A stretch of DNA of 64,000 bases from DASPHG01 sp035629775. GTDB taxonomy: Bacteria > Actinomycetota > Thermoleophilia > Solirubrobacterales > Thermoleophilaceae. Positions 1-9,151 of the stretch are shown here, in pieces (position 1 is the stretch's first letter; every line of letters begins with the position of its first letter). The notes beneath the pieces were generated by a model. That model was not told the origin of the DNA. It saw only the letters and a program-made list of their open reading frames with translations, and did no database searches. The position numbers were made by a program, and so were the translations under genes. The DNA is taken from NCBI GenBank assembly GCA_035629775.1, contig DASPHG010000046.1:28856-92855 (forward strand). The letters are read 5' to 3'.

Positions 1-1266
1 CAGCTTCTGCGGGTCCTCGCCCTCGATCGGGGCGTCGTCGGGCACCTCGATGCCGAGGAGGCGCGCCACGAGCGCGGCGCGCCGTTCGACGGCCTCGCGC
101 TCGCTCTCGTCGGTGAGCAGGAGCCCGCAGGCGTACTCCTTGATCTTCTCCCAGGCCTGCTCGGCGCTGTCCTCGTCGAGGATGCCGGCGTCCGCCCGGA
201 TCACCTCGCTGAGCGCCCAGTAGACGACGCCCGAGCCGTAGGGGAGACACCGGCCCTCGCGGAAGGCGGGCGGGTCCCCCGCGAGCTGCTCGACCCGCTG
301 GCGGAACTCGTGCAGGAGGCGCGACTTCCCGACGCCGGCCTGGCCGACGAGGGTGACGAGGTGCGGCCGGCGCTCGCGCGTGACGCGGCCGTAGAGCGAC
401 TCCATCAGCGCGAGCTCGTCGTCGCGGCCGACCAGGGGCGTGGCGGCGCGGGGGCGCGCGCGCCGGGACGGCTGCGCGGCGTCGAGGCCGACCGCCTCCC
501 AGGCCGGCACGGGCTCGGCCTTCCCCTTCAGGGTGAGCGGCTCGAGGACGCGGTACTCGACGCTGTCGCGCGTCGCCCGATAGGTGCGCTCGCCGACGGT
601 CACGGTGCCGGGCCGCGCCGCAGCCTGCAGTCGCGCCGCCACGTTCACGGTGTCGCCGATGACCGTGTAGCCGTCGCCGACGGCCCCGGCCAGGACCTCG
701 CCGGTGTTGATCCCCACGCGGAGCTGGAAGCTCGCCCCGTGGCGCGCGGTCAACCCGGCGTTGATCTCGCCCATGGCGCCCTGCATGCCGAGGGCGGCCC
801 GCACGGCACGCTCCTCGTCGTCCTCGTGCGCGACCGGCGCGCCGAACAGCGCCATCACGTTGTCCCCGATGTACTTGTCGACGGTGCCGCCGTGCCGGGT
901 GACCTCGTCGCCCAGTCGGCGCAGCGTGCGGTCCACGAGCGCCTTGACCGCCTCGGGATCCATCCGCTCAGAGACGGCCGTGTAGCCGGACAGATCGGCG
1001 AACAGCACGGTCACGAACCGCCGCTCGTCGGCGGGGGTCGCGGCGGCCGGCGGGGGTGTCGCCGGTGGGGGATCGGCTGCGGCCGTGCCGGCGGCGGGCG
1101 CGGCGGCCGGGTCGAGGTGCGCGCCGCAGGACATGCAGAACTTTGCCTCGGGGGGAGCCGCCGCGCCGCACGCGGGACAGCTCCGCTCGAGCTGCGCGCC
1201 GCAGGACATGCAGAACTTCGCCGCCGCGGGGTTACCTGCGCCGCAGGTGTTGCAAGTCCTCTCCAT
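1..1266 (-). CDS. Class III adenylate cyclase with zinc ribbons and AAA-type ATPase (3' end outside window)
   Basis: This gene runs off the left edge, leaving 422 codons. The N-terminus has two CxxC-x11-CxxC zinc ribbons (CNTCG...FCMSCG and CPACG...FCMSCG), then an Ala/Pro linker and a class III cyclase domain at about residues 75-250. Catalytic features are visible: FADLSG and DKYIGD metal aspartates, the Lys that usually selects ATP, and GDTVNVAARL. A P-loop ATPase follows, with Walker A GQAGVGKS. In this family (cyclase plus predicted ATPase, COG3899-like) the product is expected to be cAMP and the ATPase part regulatory. The ATG at 1266 is used because the first zinc ribbon starts only a few residues later. 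Confidence 0.88.
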   Translation of the reverse strand, partial: MERTCNTCGAGNPAAAKFCMSCGAQLERSCPACGAAAPPEAKFCMSCGAHLDPAAAPAAGTAAADPPPATPPPAAATPADERRFVTVLFADLSGYTAVSERMDPEAVKALVDRTLRRLGDEVTRHGGTVDKYIGDNVMALFGAPVAHEDDEERAVRAALGMQGAMGEINAGLTARHGASFQLRVGINTGEVLAGAVGDGYTVIGDTVNVAARLQAAARPGTVTVGERTYRATRDSVEYRVLEPLTLKGKAEPVPAWEAVGLDAAQPSRRARPRAATPLVGRDDELALMESLYGRVTRERRPHLVTLVGQAGVGKSRLLHEFRQRVEQLAGDPPAFREGRCLPYGSGVVYWALSEVIRADAGILDEDSAEQAWEKIKEYACGLLLTDESEREAVERRAALVARLLGIEVPDDAPIEGEDPQKL

Positions 1267-1337
1267 GGCTCCCAAATTCGAGTGTACGCCAGGCCCATGG
1301 CCGGCTCACAGTGATCTGGGTCACACGTTGCAGACGG

Positions 1338-2480
1338 TCAGCGCGTGCCCTCTGCCGACTCCCAGGTCGGATCGGTGCCGTGGCGGAGCCAGTCCCAGGC
1401 GCCCGCCGCGATCGCCAGCGTCGTGAGCACGTAGTAGCGCGCGACGAGCAGCGGCCTCAGGTGGAGACTCCCGCCCAGCACCGCGGCCAGGCCGAGCGCC
1501 AGCTGCAGCGCGAGCGCGGCGCGATACAGGCGGGAGGATCGCGCGAGCAGGACGTTCGATCCAAAGGCCACCGCGTGCAGCAAGGGCGTGGCGTAACGGA
1601 GCCCGCGGTGCGACCAGACCATAAGCCCGTACGTGGCGTCGTAGCCCCTCGGCGACAGCAACCCGCCCTTTGCGACGGTGGGCCATGCGTGGGCCATCAT
1701 GCGGCGCTTGCGCCTGAACTCCCCCTCGACGGTGGGGACCATCCGTTCGGTGGCGCGCGCCTCGGGGACGTACACGGCGCGATGGCCGCGCTTGACCAGG
1801 TTGAACGGCAATGACAGGTCGTGGCTCGTGAGCGGATCGAGCCGCAGGTACCGAGACCGCTTCACGGCGTAGATCGCGCCGTTGCCGGCGGTTATCGAGG
1901 CGGTGTCGGACTCGAGCTGCCGGATCAGCATCTCGTAGCGCCAGTACAGGCCCTCCTGGTTCGTCCCTCCGTCGTCGACGAAGCGCACCTGCCCGCACGC
2001 GTACGCCACGTCGGCGTCCGACAGCGCCCGCACCAGGCTCCGCAGCGCCCCCGGCTCCCACATCGCGTTCGCGTCCGAGAAGGCAAGCACCTCGGCGGTC
2101 GTGCGCTCGACCGCGGCGTCCTGCGCCGGGACCTTGCCGCCACGGGGCAGCTCGATGACCAGGTCGGCCCCCGCCGCCCGCGCCTCCTGCGCCGTCGCAT
2201 CCGTGCACCCGTCGCAAACGACGACGATCTCGAGGCGGTCCCGCGGGTAGTCGAGGCCGAGGGCGTTCCCAACCTTCGCCGCGATCACCCCGGCCTCGTT
2301 GTGGGCCGCCACGATGAGCGAGACGGTCGGCGCGCCGTTCGCGTCCGCCGGCGCCTCGGCCCGCTCGCGCGGGCGCGTCCGCCGGATCAGGGCGAGGACG
2401 GCCGTGTAGCCGGCGTGGGCGTACAGGAGCCCCGCGACGGCGCTCCAGAATCCAAGCCGGGTGGCGAACACGGTCCGCAT
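1338..2480 (-). CDS. Glycosyltransferase family 2, membrane-associated
   Basis: This 380-aa inverting GT-A glycosyltransferase has an N-terminal hydrophobic segment (about residues 8-32), a GT2 core with SLIVAAHNE, VVCDGCTD and the metal-binding FSDANAMWE, and acceptor-side motifs. Two or more hydrophobic segments follow at the C-terminus, so it should work at the cytoplasmic membrane on a lipid-linked sugar. Its neighbours are another GT2, a NeuD-type acyltransferase and an initiating sugar-phosphate transferase, which points to exopolysaccharide or glycan assembly. Its start codon lies 23 bp from the divergent start at 2504, so the two promoters must overlap. The sugar substrate cannot be read from the sequence. 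Confidence 0.85.
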   Translation of the reverse strand: MRTVFATRLGFWSAVAGLLYAHAGYTAVLALIRRTRPRERAEAPADANGAPTVSLIVAAHNEAGVIAAKVGNALGLDYPRDRLEIVVVCDGCTDATAQEARAAGADLVIELPRGGKVPAQDAAVERTTAEVLAFSDANAMWEPGALRSLVRALSDADVAYACGQVRFVDDGGTNQEGLYWRYEMLIRQLESDTASITAGNGAIYAVKRSRYLRLDPLTSHDLSLPFNLVKRGHRAVYVPEARATERMVPTVEGEFRRKRRMMAHAWPTVAKGGLLSPRGYDATYGLMVWSHRGLRYATPLLHAVAFGSNVLLARSSRLYRAALALQLALGLAAVLGGSLHLRPLLVARYYVLTTLAIAAGAWDWLRHGTDPTWESAEGTR

Positions 2481-2503
2481 TCTGGCGGGGATAGGCTGAG
2501 CGG

Positions 2504-3148
2504 ATGTACCGCGTCGTGGTTTACGGGGCCAGCGGGTTCGGCCAGCAGGTCATGTTCTGGGTCCAGGACGCATGCTCCGAACGAGAGAGATGGGCGGTCG
2601 AGGGCTTCGTCGACGACGACCCGGAGGCGCATGGCAGCAGCCGCACGAACCTGCCTGTGCTCGGCGGCTTCGAGTGGGTGGAGCGGGCGGCCACTGATGG
2701 ATCGCTGGCCGTGGTGCTCGGCATCGCCGCCCCGCCGGTGAAGCGACTCCTGGCCGAGCGGCTGCGCCCGCTGGGCGTGGCGTTCCCGCCGATCGTGCAC
2801 CCGAGCGCCGTCGCGTCGCACCACGTCACGCTCGGGGAGGGAGCCCTCGTCGGCGCCGGGTCGATCCTCTCGACGAACACGGTGATCGGCGACTTCGTGA
2901 CCGTGAACCACGCGTGCACCATCGCTCACGACGTGCACCTCGGCGCGTACTCGACTGTCCTGCCCGGCAGCAACGTCTCGGGCAACGTCGTCCTCGGCGA
3001 AGGGGTGACGCTCGGTACGAACTGCGCCGTCATCCAGGGCGTGCGCGTGGGCGAGGAGACGACTGTCGGCGCCGGCGCCACGGTCATCCGCGACCTGCCC
3101 CCGCGGTGCACGGCGGTTGGCACCCCGGCCGCGCCCGTCACCCGCTAG
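2504..3148 (+). CDS. NeuD/PglD-type sugar O- or N-acyltransferase
   Basis: This 214-aa protein has an N-terminal Rossmann-like PglD domain (VVYGASGFGQQV, residues 4-15) and a C-terminal left-handed beta-helix of hexapeptide repeats (about residues 95-205), the architecture of NeuD and PglD acetyltransferases. Characteristic features include HPSAVASHH, the likely catalytic His in NHACTIAHD, and the closing GTPAAPV. It should transfer an acetyl group from acetyl-CoA to an amino-sugar or sialic-acid-like nucleotide sugar. Its neighbours are surface glycan genes. The exact acceptor is unknown. Confidence 0.85.
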   Translation: MYRVVVYGASGFGQQVMFWVQDACSERERWAVEGFVDDDPEAHGSSRTNLPVLGGFEWVERAATDGSLAVVLGIAAPPVKRLLAERLRPLGVAFPPIVHPSAVASHHVTLGEGALVGAGSILSTNTVIGDFVTVNHACTIAHDVHLGAYSTVLPGSNVSGNVVLGEGVTLGTNCAVIQGVRVGEETTVGAGATVIRDLPPRCTAVGTPAAPVTR

Positions 3149-3170
3149 CCGTAGAGCCCCTGCCGCTTCT

Positions 3171-3212
3171 CGGTGCGCCCTTGACCCCATAAAGGGGGCA
3201 AATAGCGCACCG
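3171..3212. terminator. Hairpin between convergent genes
   Basis: CGGTGCGC (3171-3178) pairs with GCGCACCG (3205-3212), and an inner CCCC...GGGG stem lies within the loop. It sits in the 96-bp gap between two convergent genes and may terminate both. There is no clear T-run, as is common in high-GC actinobacteria. Confidence 0.5.
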
Positions 3213-3244
3213 GTCGGCAAAAGCGAGAGCCGATCGTGCCGAAG

Positions 3245-4153
3245 CTAGATCACGGGTGGCCGACCGAGCTTCGTCATCCGCCACAGGGTCTCCGTCCTGA
3301 GCCGCTGTCTTCCGGCGGGCTGCCGCATGCCGTCGCGGTAACCGCGGAATGCGGCCCGCGCGCTGTCGGCTGAGCGCATGTTCGGGAGCGTCCGAAGCAC
3401 GAACGACGCGACGAACGCGACGCCGAGGACGCCCGGGAGGTAGCGGCGTGCCAGCCAGACGCGGTTGCGCGCGCCGTAGTAGTACGAGTAGGCGTGTCTG
3501 AATACGCGGTGCGAAGGGTGAAGCGCGACGAGGTCACCTGCGTACGACACGCGGTAGCCGGCGTCGAGCACCCGCCACGCCAGGTCCGTCCCCTCGTGCA
3601 CGAAGCGAAACTCGGCCGGCCACCCACCCACCGTGTCGAACAGCGATCGGCGAATCGCCACGGCGCCCTCCCAGACCGAGGTGACGTCGCTGGAGCGGGC
3701 CCGGTCACCCACGCGCAGGCGGGGCACCCAGTTCCGAAGGGGCGGACCGCCGTCGAGCGGATCGACGCGCAACTGCAGGAGGCCGAGATCGGGCTCTGCG
3801 TCGAATCGCTCGGCGACACGCGCCAGCGTGTCCGTGTCGGCGAGGCTCGCGTCGTCGTCGAGAAAGAAGAGCAGGTCCCCGCCGACCTCTTCCACACCGG
3901 CGTTACGGCCTCCCGGAATCCCGACGTCCTCCGGAAGCGCGACGACCGAGACGCCGGGCGGGAGGTCCGGCGGGCTGCAGCCATTGCCGACGACGGCGAT
4001 CTCGAGTTCGACCTCCGTCTGCGCCCCCAGCGAGGCGACGGCGCGTTCGAGGTCCTGTTCGGAACGGCACGCGGTGAGCACGACGCAGCCCACGCGACGC
4101 CGAGTCGCGCTGGTCGATTTGCCCCGGTCAGCGGCGCTTGGGTGGCCGCTCAC
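3245..4153 (-). CDS. Glycosyltransferase family 2 (rhamnosyl-type)
   Basis: This soluble GT2 of 302 aa starts at a GTG. Motifs include CVVLTACRSEQDL, AVVGNG, GRNAGVEEVGGDLLFFLDDDA (the DDD metal site) and a WEGAVAIRR acceptor region. The pattern resembles rhamnosyl- and galactofuranosyl-transferase GT2 members. The start overlaps the 3' end of the upstream PQQ-propeller gene by 26 bp, so the two are probably co-transcribed and translationally linked. The sugar it transfers is not determined by sequence alone. Confidence 0.82.
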   Translation of the reverse strand: MSGHPSAADRGKSTSATRRRVGCVVLTACRSEQDLERAVASLGAQTEVELEIAVVGNGCSPPDLPPGVSVVALPEDVGIPGGRNAGVEEVGGDLLFFLDDDASLADTDTLARVAERFDAEPDLGLLQLRVDPLDGGPPLRNWVPRLRVGDRARSSDVTSVWEGAVAIRRSLFDTVGGWPAEFRFVHEGTDLAWRVLDAGYRVSYAGDLVALHPSHRVFRHAYSYYYGARNRVWLARRYLPGVLGVAFVASFVLRTLPNMRSADSARAAFRGYRDGMRQPAGRQRLRTETLWRMTKLGRPPVI

Positions 4154-5402
4154 GCTTCCGCCCCTTCTGGAACCCGAGCAGTCTGGAGTGACCGGTCACG
4201 TACAGCCACTCACCGTCTGAGATCGGCGGCGCGTAACCGCCGATGCCGTCCAGGTGGAAGACCCGCTTGCCGGTCCTCACGTCCAGTCCCTGGGTGTCGT
4301 TCGTGTCGATGTCGGCGAAGTACACGACGTCGCCGATGACGCTGACGGCGCCCGAGATCCGGCCGCCGGACTGATAGGACCACCGCTCGGCGCCGGAGCG
4401 CGCGTCGAACGCGTAGAAGCGCCCCGTGTAGGAGCCGATGAACACGGTCGGCCCGGCGCCAACGTTCGCGGCGGCCGGGCCCGAGTACACGTAAGCGCCC
4501 GTGGATTGGGTCCACGCCAGATCGCCGCTTCGGGCGGTGAACGAGTACACGCGACCGTCCGTGTTGCCCATGTACACCCTGCCGAACGCGACGGCCGGGG
4601 TGGAGTAGAAGGTGCCGCTTCGGCCGAGCGAGAGCCCGGCGGACTGTGTGTCCCACACCTGCTTTCCGTCGCGCGCCCGGATCGCCGTGGCGACCCCCGC
4701 GTAGTCCCCGAAGAAGAGCCGCCCGTCGCTGTATGCGAGCCCCGCCTTGACCGCTCCCGGCGCCTGGTAGGTCCAGATCGTCTTGCCGTTTCCGGCCTTC
4801 AACGCGTACACCGTGCCGTCCTCCGACCCGAAGAAGACGCGCTTCCCGAGGATGAGCGGCGACGACTCGGTGCGGCTCGGCAGGTCCTTCTTCCAGAGGA
4901 CCTTGCCGTCCTTCCCGCGGAGCACCGTCAGCCGCCCGTCCAGGGTCACGACATAGAGCTTCCCGTCGCTCCAGGCCGGCGAGGCGGCACTCAGGCTGCC
5001 CACGCGGCGTTGCCACACGCGCTTGCCGGTCTCGGCGTTGACGGCGACGGCGGTGGCGCGGTTCGTCACAAAGAAGAGCGTCTTCCTGGAGAGCACCGGC
5101 GGGAACTCGAGGAGGCTGTCGGCGCGGAAGCGCCACTTCTCCTTGAAGGGCGGCCCGAGCTTCGTCTCAAAGTACTTCGCGCGGTCGGGCGTGTAGCCGA
5201 AGATCGGCCAGACGAAGTTCTCGGGCTTTGGCTTCTTCGGCTTCGGCCGCTCGTCCGGGACCGTGAACTCGGCGTCGGGATTCGACACGTCCTCGGGCGC
5301 CCGCCCCCAGACCAGCCAGACGGTCAGGCCGCCCGCGGCGAGCACGCCGACCGCGATCACGACGTATGCCCAGCGGGGAAGGCGGCTCAACACCGGGGGC
5401 AT
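4128..5402 (-). CDS. Membrane-anchored PQQ-like beta-propeller repeat protein
   Basis: This 424-aa protein starts with a single membrane anchor (WAYVVIAVGVLAAGGLTVWLVWG, about residues 9-31), then a Pro/Lys-rich linker and at least seven PQQ/quinoprotein-type blades. Recurring motifs are VNAETGKRVW, LRGKDGKVLW, LKAGNGKTIW, IRARDGKQVW and FDARSGAERW, as in BamB/YfgL-like proteins. It is probably extracytoplasmic; such propellers usually act as scaffolds, not enzymes. I chose the ATG at 5402 because the reading frame upstream lacks the family pattern and runs antisense to ald. Its 3' end overlaps the GT2 gene. Confidence 0.8.
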   Translation of the reverse strand: MPPVLSRLPRWAYVVIAVGVLAAGGLTVWLVWGRAPEDVSNPDAEFTVPDERPKPKKPKPENFVWPIFGYTPDRAKYFETKLGPPFKEKWRFRADSLLEFPPVLSRKTLFFVTNRATAVAVNAETGKRVWQRRVGSLSAASPAWSDGKLYVVTLDGRLTVLRGKDGKVLWKKDLPSRTESSPLILGKRVFFGSEDGTVYALKAGNGKTIWTYQAPGAVKAGLAYSDGRLFFGDYAGVATAIRARDGKQVWDTQSAGLSLGRSGTFYSTPAVAFGRVYMGNTDGRVYSFTARSGDLAWTQSTGAYVYSGPAAANVGAGPTVFIGSYTGRFYAFDARSGAERWSYQSGGRISGAVSVIGDVVYFADIDTNDTQGLDVRTGKRVFHLDGIGGYAPPISDGEWLYVTGHSRLLGFQKGRKRERPPKRR

Positions 5403-5432
5403 AGTAGGGAGCGCATAGGCTTGCTCGTGAGC

Positions 5433-6548
5433 ATGAAGGTCGGCGTTCCCACTGAGACGAAAACCGACGAGTACCGCGTGGCGCTCACTCCCGCCGGAAC
5501 GCGCGAGTTGACCGAGCGTGGGCACGAGGTGGTCGTCCAGGCCGGCGCCGGGGACGGCAGCGTGATTCCGGACTCCGAGTACGAGGCGCAGGGCGCGCGC
5601 ATCGCCGCCGGCGCGGACGAGGTCTTCGCCGAGGCGGAGCTGATCCTCAAGGTGAAGGAGCCGCAGCCGCCGGAGGTCGCGTTACTCCGCGAGGGCCAGC
5701 TGCTCTTCACCTATCTGCATCTAGCGCCCGCGCCCGAGCTGACGCAGGGCCTCTGCGACAGCGGCGCGACGTGCATCGCCTACGAGACGGTCGAGGACTC
5801 GGCCGGCCGGCTTCCCCTTCTCGCGCCGATGAGCGAGGTGGCGGGGAAGATCGCGACCCAGGCCGGGGCCTTCATGCTCGAGCGGCCGCTGGGCGGTCGC
5901 GGCGTGCTCCTGGGCGGCGTTCCTGGCGTGGCGGCGGCGACCGTGATGGTGATCGGCGGCGGGGTGGTGGGGATGAACGCGGCCTTCATCGCGATCGGCA
6001 TGGAGGCCGACGTCTTCGTGTTCGACACGAGCATCGACCGGCTGCGGGAGCTCGACATCATCTTCGGCGGCCGCGCGTCGACCGTGTACTCGAGCACGCT
6101 CGCGGTCGAGGACATGCTGCCCCAGGCCGATCTCGTGATCGGCGCCGTCCTGATCCACGGCGCGCGCGCGCCGCACGTCATCCGCCGCGAGCAGCTCGCT
6201 CTGATGAAGAAGCGCGCGGTGTTGGTGGATGTGTCGATCGACCAGGGCGGCTGCTTCGAGACCTCACGGCCGACGACGCACTCGGATCCGACGTACGAGG
6301 TCGACGGGATCACCCACTACTGCGTCACGAACATGCCGGGAGCGGTCCCGGTGACCTCCACGTTCGCGCTCACCAACGCGACGCTGCCCTACGTGCTCGC
6401 GCTCGCGGAGCAGGGGGTGGCGGCCGTGCTGTCGGATCCGGGGCTGCGCAGCGGCCTGAACGTGGCGCACGGGCGGGTCACCCACCCGGCCGTGGCCGGC
6501 GGCGTCGGCGTCGAGTACGTGTCACCCGAGCAGGCGCTCGCGAGCTAG
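5433..6548 (+). CDS. ald: Alanine dehydrogenase
   Basis: This 371-aa NAD-dependent enzyme interconverts L-alanine and pyruvate plus ammonia. It has the expected length and motifs: MKVGVPTETKTDEYRVALTP, the substrate Lys in ILKVKEPQ, the catalytic His in YLHLAPAPELT, the Rossmann GGGVVGMNAA, and NMPGAVPVTSTFAL. An in-frame GTG lies two codons upstream, but ATG 5433 matches the family N-terminus. It interrupts the glycan genes and is transcribed away from the PQQ gene across a 30-bp divergent gap. In other actinobacteria ald supports nitrogen use and redox balance. Confidence 0.95.
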   Translation: MKVGVPTETKTDEYRVALTPAGTRELTERGHEVVVQAGAGDGSVIPDSEYEAQGARIAAGADEVFAEAELILKVKEPQPPEVALLREGQLLFTYLHLAPAPELTQGLCDSGATCIAYETVEDSAGRLPLLAPMSEVAGKIATQAGAFMLERPLGGRGVLLGGVPGVAAATVMVIGGGVVGMNAAFIAIGMEADVFVFDTSIDRLRELDIIFGGRASTVYSSTLAVEDMLPQADLVIGAVLIHGARAPHVIRREQLALMKKRAVLVDVSIDQGGCFETSRPTTHSDPTYEVDGITHYCVTNMPGAVPVTSTFALTNATLPYVLALAEQGVAAVLSDPGLRSGLNVAHGRVTHPAVAGGVGVEYVSPEQALAS

Positions 6549-6557
6549 GCTCGTCGC

Positions 6558-6728
6558 ATGCGCGTGCTCGATTGCGATTGCGGCGTCACGCTTCAGGCGG
6601 CGAACGACGAGGAGCTCGCGGACGCGGTCCGCGGCCACGTCGAGTCGGACCACCCGGACATGCAGCTCGACGAGGAGCAGGTCCGCGGCTTGGTCGCCCA
6701 GAAGGCGTACTCCGCGACGGACTCCTAG
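6558..6728 (+). CDS. Small DUF1059-like metal-binding protein
   Basis: This 56-aa acidic protein begins MRVLDCDCGV and contains HVESDHPDMQ. The CxC pair followed by a downstream HxxxxH resembles DUF1059 small predicted metal-binding proteins. It lies 9 bp after ald on the same strand and is probably co-transcribed with it. Its function is unknown. The call rests on the CxC/H pattern, the length, and good coding periodicity. Confidence 0.7.
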   Translation: MRVLDCDCGVTLQAANDEELADAVRGHVESDHPDMQLDEEQVRGLVAQKAYSATDS

Positions 6729-6775
6729 GCCCCCGGCGGCATCCGTAGGCTCCAGCGCATGCTGGAGGGGATCCG

Positions 6776-7360
6776 TTGAGCCGCGCCATCGCCGCGCTCG
6801 CGCTCGTTTTGACCTCGCCGGTGATCGTCGCGGCGATGATCGCGATAAGGATCGAGTCGCCCGGATCGCCGATCTACCGCCAGCGGCGCGTCGGCAGGGA
6901 CGGCGAGCCATTCGACATGTTCAAGCTCCGCACGATGGTCGCGGACGCGGAGTTCATGGGGGAGGGCCTTTCCGTCAACCATGGCGACCCGCGCATCACG
7001 CGCGTGGGCCGGATCCTGCGCCGGTTCTCGATCGACGAATTGCCGAACCTGGTGAACATCGTGCGGGGCGACATGACGATCGTGGGCCCGCGGCCGACGA
7101 TCCAGGTCCAGGTGGACCAGTACACGGAGCGGCAGATGCGCCGGCTCGAGGTGAAGCCCGGCCTAACGGGGTGGGCACAGGTGAACGGGCGCGCTTCGCT
7201 CCCGTGGTCGGACCGGATCGAGCTGGACATCTGGTACGTCGAGAACAGGAGCTGGCTGCTCGACCTGAAGATCGTGGCGCGAACCCTGCGCCTGCTGGCG
7301 ACGGGAGAGGGGATCTACAAAGGGCGCACCGGCGGCTGGACCGGATCGAGCCCGGGCTAG
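6776..7360 (+). CDS. Initiating sugar-phosphate transferase (polyprenyl-phosphate glycosyl-1-phosphate transferase, small type)
   Basis: This 194-aa bacterial sugar transferase has one re-entrant N-terminal hydrophobic helix (residues 2-25), then FRQ-type RQRRVGRDG, FKLRTM, the catalytic pair in IDELPNLVNIVRGDMTIVGPRPT, and PGLTGWAQVNGR. It should load a sugar-1-phosphate from an NDP-sugar onto undecaprenyl phosphate, the first step of glycan assembly. The only usable start is TTG 6776, preceded by GGAGGGG with a 5-nt spacer. The usual KRxxD lead-in is missing. A six-codon ORF (6759-6779) overlaps the start as TTGA. Its stop shares CTAG with the convergent amidase gene. Confidence 0.9.
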   Translation: MSRAIAALALVLTSPVIVAAMIAIRIESPGSPIYRQRRVGRDGEPFDMFKLRTMVADAEFMGEGLSVNHGDPRITRVGRILRRFSIDELPNLVNIVRGDMTIVGPRPTIQVQVDQYTERQMRRLEVKPGLTGWAQVNGRASLPWSDRIELDIWYVENRSWLLDLKIVARTLRLLATGEGIYKGRTGGWTGSSPG

Positions 7361-9072
7361 AACGGGACGAACGGCTCGCTCACGTCGATCTCGACGTACG
7401 GGGAGACGCCGGCCACGTGGCGCTTGTCGCCCGCGAATCGGACCGAGGCGCGGTACAGCCCCTCCTTGCGGAACCGCCGTCGCGCGCTGAACGCTCCGCG
7501 CTCCGGGTGCAGCTCTGCCTGCGCGGTCCGCCGCCAGCGGCCGCTGTCGGTCTGGCGCTCGATCACGAGCCGCACGCCGCGCGACTTGTGCGGCGTGATC
7601 GTTCCCGCCAGATCGACCCGCTCCTCCGGCACCGCCTCCGTCGCATCCGCGTCGAGCGTGATCCGGGGAGCTACGGCGACCACTGCGCCGTCGCCCCGGT
7701 GCGGGCGGTACTCACGATCGCCAGCAAACTCCCAGCGCAGGATCGCCCGGCGCCTGAGCCGCGCGACCGCCTCGAAGTTGCCGTCGCTGTCGGTGACCCC
7801 GCCGTCGATCCGCTTCCACCCCGTACGGCGGAGGCGCTGGAGCTGCACGGTGGCCCCGGCGATCGGCTCGTGGTGGCGATCCGCCAGCGCACCCGTGAAC
7901 GTCTGTCCGTCGTTCGCGTATCTGACGACCTCGGGGAGCGGCGCGGCCATCCGCACCTTCGCACCCGCCAGCCGCCGCTCGTCGACCCGGTTGCGCAGGT
8001 CGTGGAGCTGGTAGTAGAGCTTCTGGCCGGGACACGCGGTGGCGCCCGTGTCCTGATGGCCCAGGATCCGCGGGAAGCTGCGCCGGTCGCCGGCGGGGTA
8101 GCGCGCGGTCTCGCCCCCGGCGGAGGTGAGTCGGGTCCGCCCATACCGGCGGATGCCGTGGTTCGCGAGCTTCCACGCGATCAGCCGCGCCATGGAGCGG
8201 ATCGCTGCGTCGGTCTGGGGGACGGATGTGTACGTCCCGAGGTTCGAGATCCCGGTGGTCTCGGCGTTGTAGCCCTGGGCGTGAGCGCCCATCACGGCCT
8301 CGTCCACGCCACCGGCTCGGCCCTCCCAGATCCGTCCGAACCGATCGACGACGAAGTTGTAGCCGATGTCGTTCCAGCCATTCGTGTTGCGGTGGTAGCG
8401 GCAGACGGCGAGGATCGCGGCGGGCGCCTGGGCGCGCGAATAGCCGTTCGCGGTGACGGTGTGATGGACGGATGCGGCTTTCACGCGCCCGTAGGAGACC
8501 GTGCGCGTCGGGCACTGGTCGGCACCCCACTCGGATCGCGGATGGATGCGCGGGCGCGACGGCGCGCCCCACGCGGGCGAGACGGTCAGCACGGCCGCGT
8601 GCGCGGCGCGGCGCAGGCCGTTCAGGAGCCGGTCGGCAGGCGTCGCGGAGCCGGTCGTGTTGACGAAATGGAGCCGAAGATCGGCCACCCGGCGCGACGC
8701 GCGGTACTGGACCCAGTCGGCCTCGCCGACCCAGACCGGCGCGGATATCGAGCGGCCGCCGCGCTGGGCGCCGTCACCGCCCGTCGGCGTCCATCGCGTC
8801 CAGTCTCCGTCATCCGCGCGCGCCCGCAGGGCGATCGCCGGCCGGGCGTCGCCGCGCCAGGAGAAGCCCACGAGGTTGAACCGCTTCGAGGCGCGCATGG
8901 GCGGCGCGACGAAGCCCTGACGCGCGGCCACACCCGCCGGCAGCGCGGGGGCCGCCATGTCGAACTCGACGACCTCAGGGATGAACTGCCCGGTCGTCAG
9001 GCCGGGCGCGGCGAGCGCCAGCGTGGCGCCGAGAAGGAGCGCGAGAGATGTGCCGAGGACAACGCGAGGCAT
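7357..9072 (-). CDS. Secreted peptidoglycan-recognition N-acetylmuramoyl-L-alanine amidase
   Basis: This 571-aa protein has a signal peptide (residues 1-22). A jelly-roll-like N-terminal region is followed by a PGRP/amidase_2 domain at about residues 180-365. Zinc ligands are visible: first His in SVHHTVTANG, second in LGHQDTGATACPG together with the Cys. The GYNFVVDRFGRIWEGRAGG motif is typical. Two Ig-like beta domains follow, with fragments VTDSDGNFEAVARL and LAGTITPHKSRGVRLVI. It should hydrolyse the MurNAc-L-Ala bond outside the membrane. SLT transglycosylase and MreB genes lie about 5 kb away. Confidence 0.9.
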   Translation of the reverse strand: MPRVVLGTSLALLLGATLALAAPGLTTGQFIPEVVEFDMAAPALPAGVAARQGFVAPPMRASKRFNLVGFSWRGDARPAIALRARADDGDWTRWTPTGGDGAQRGGRSISAPVWVGEADWVQYRASRRVADLRLHFVNTTGSATPADRLLNGLRRAAHAAVLTVSPAWGAPSRPRIHPRSEWGADQCPTRTVSYGRVKAASVHHTVTANGYSRAQAPAAILAVCRYHRNTNGWNDIGYNFVVDRFGRIWEGRAGGVDEAVMGAHAQGYNAETTGISNLGTYTSVPQTDAAIRSMARLIAWKLANHGIRRYGRTRLTSAGGETARYPAGDRRSFPRILGHQDTGATACPGQKLYYQLHDLRNRVDERRLAGAKVRMAAPLPEVVRYANDGQTFTGALADRHHEPIAGATVQLQRLRRTGWKRIDGGVTDSDGNFEAVARLRRRAILRWEFAGDREYRPHRGDGAVVAVAPRITLDADATEAVPEERVDLAGTITPHKSRGVRLVIERQTDSGRWRRTAQAELHPERGAFSARRRFRKEGLYRASVRFAGDKRHVAGVSPYVEIDVSEPFVPF

Positions 9073-9151
9073 CGAGTCCGGAACACCGGTAGCCGGCGTC
9101 CGATGCGGACGACGTTAGCGGCCTTACCGCGCCTTGCAGCGGGTTTACTCG

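Noticed and set aside
4254..5432. Long open frame upstream of ald on the same strand
   Set aside because: It is antisense to the PQQ-propeller gene, has no family motif, and ald begins at 5433 with its usual N-terminus.
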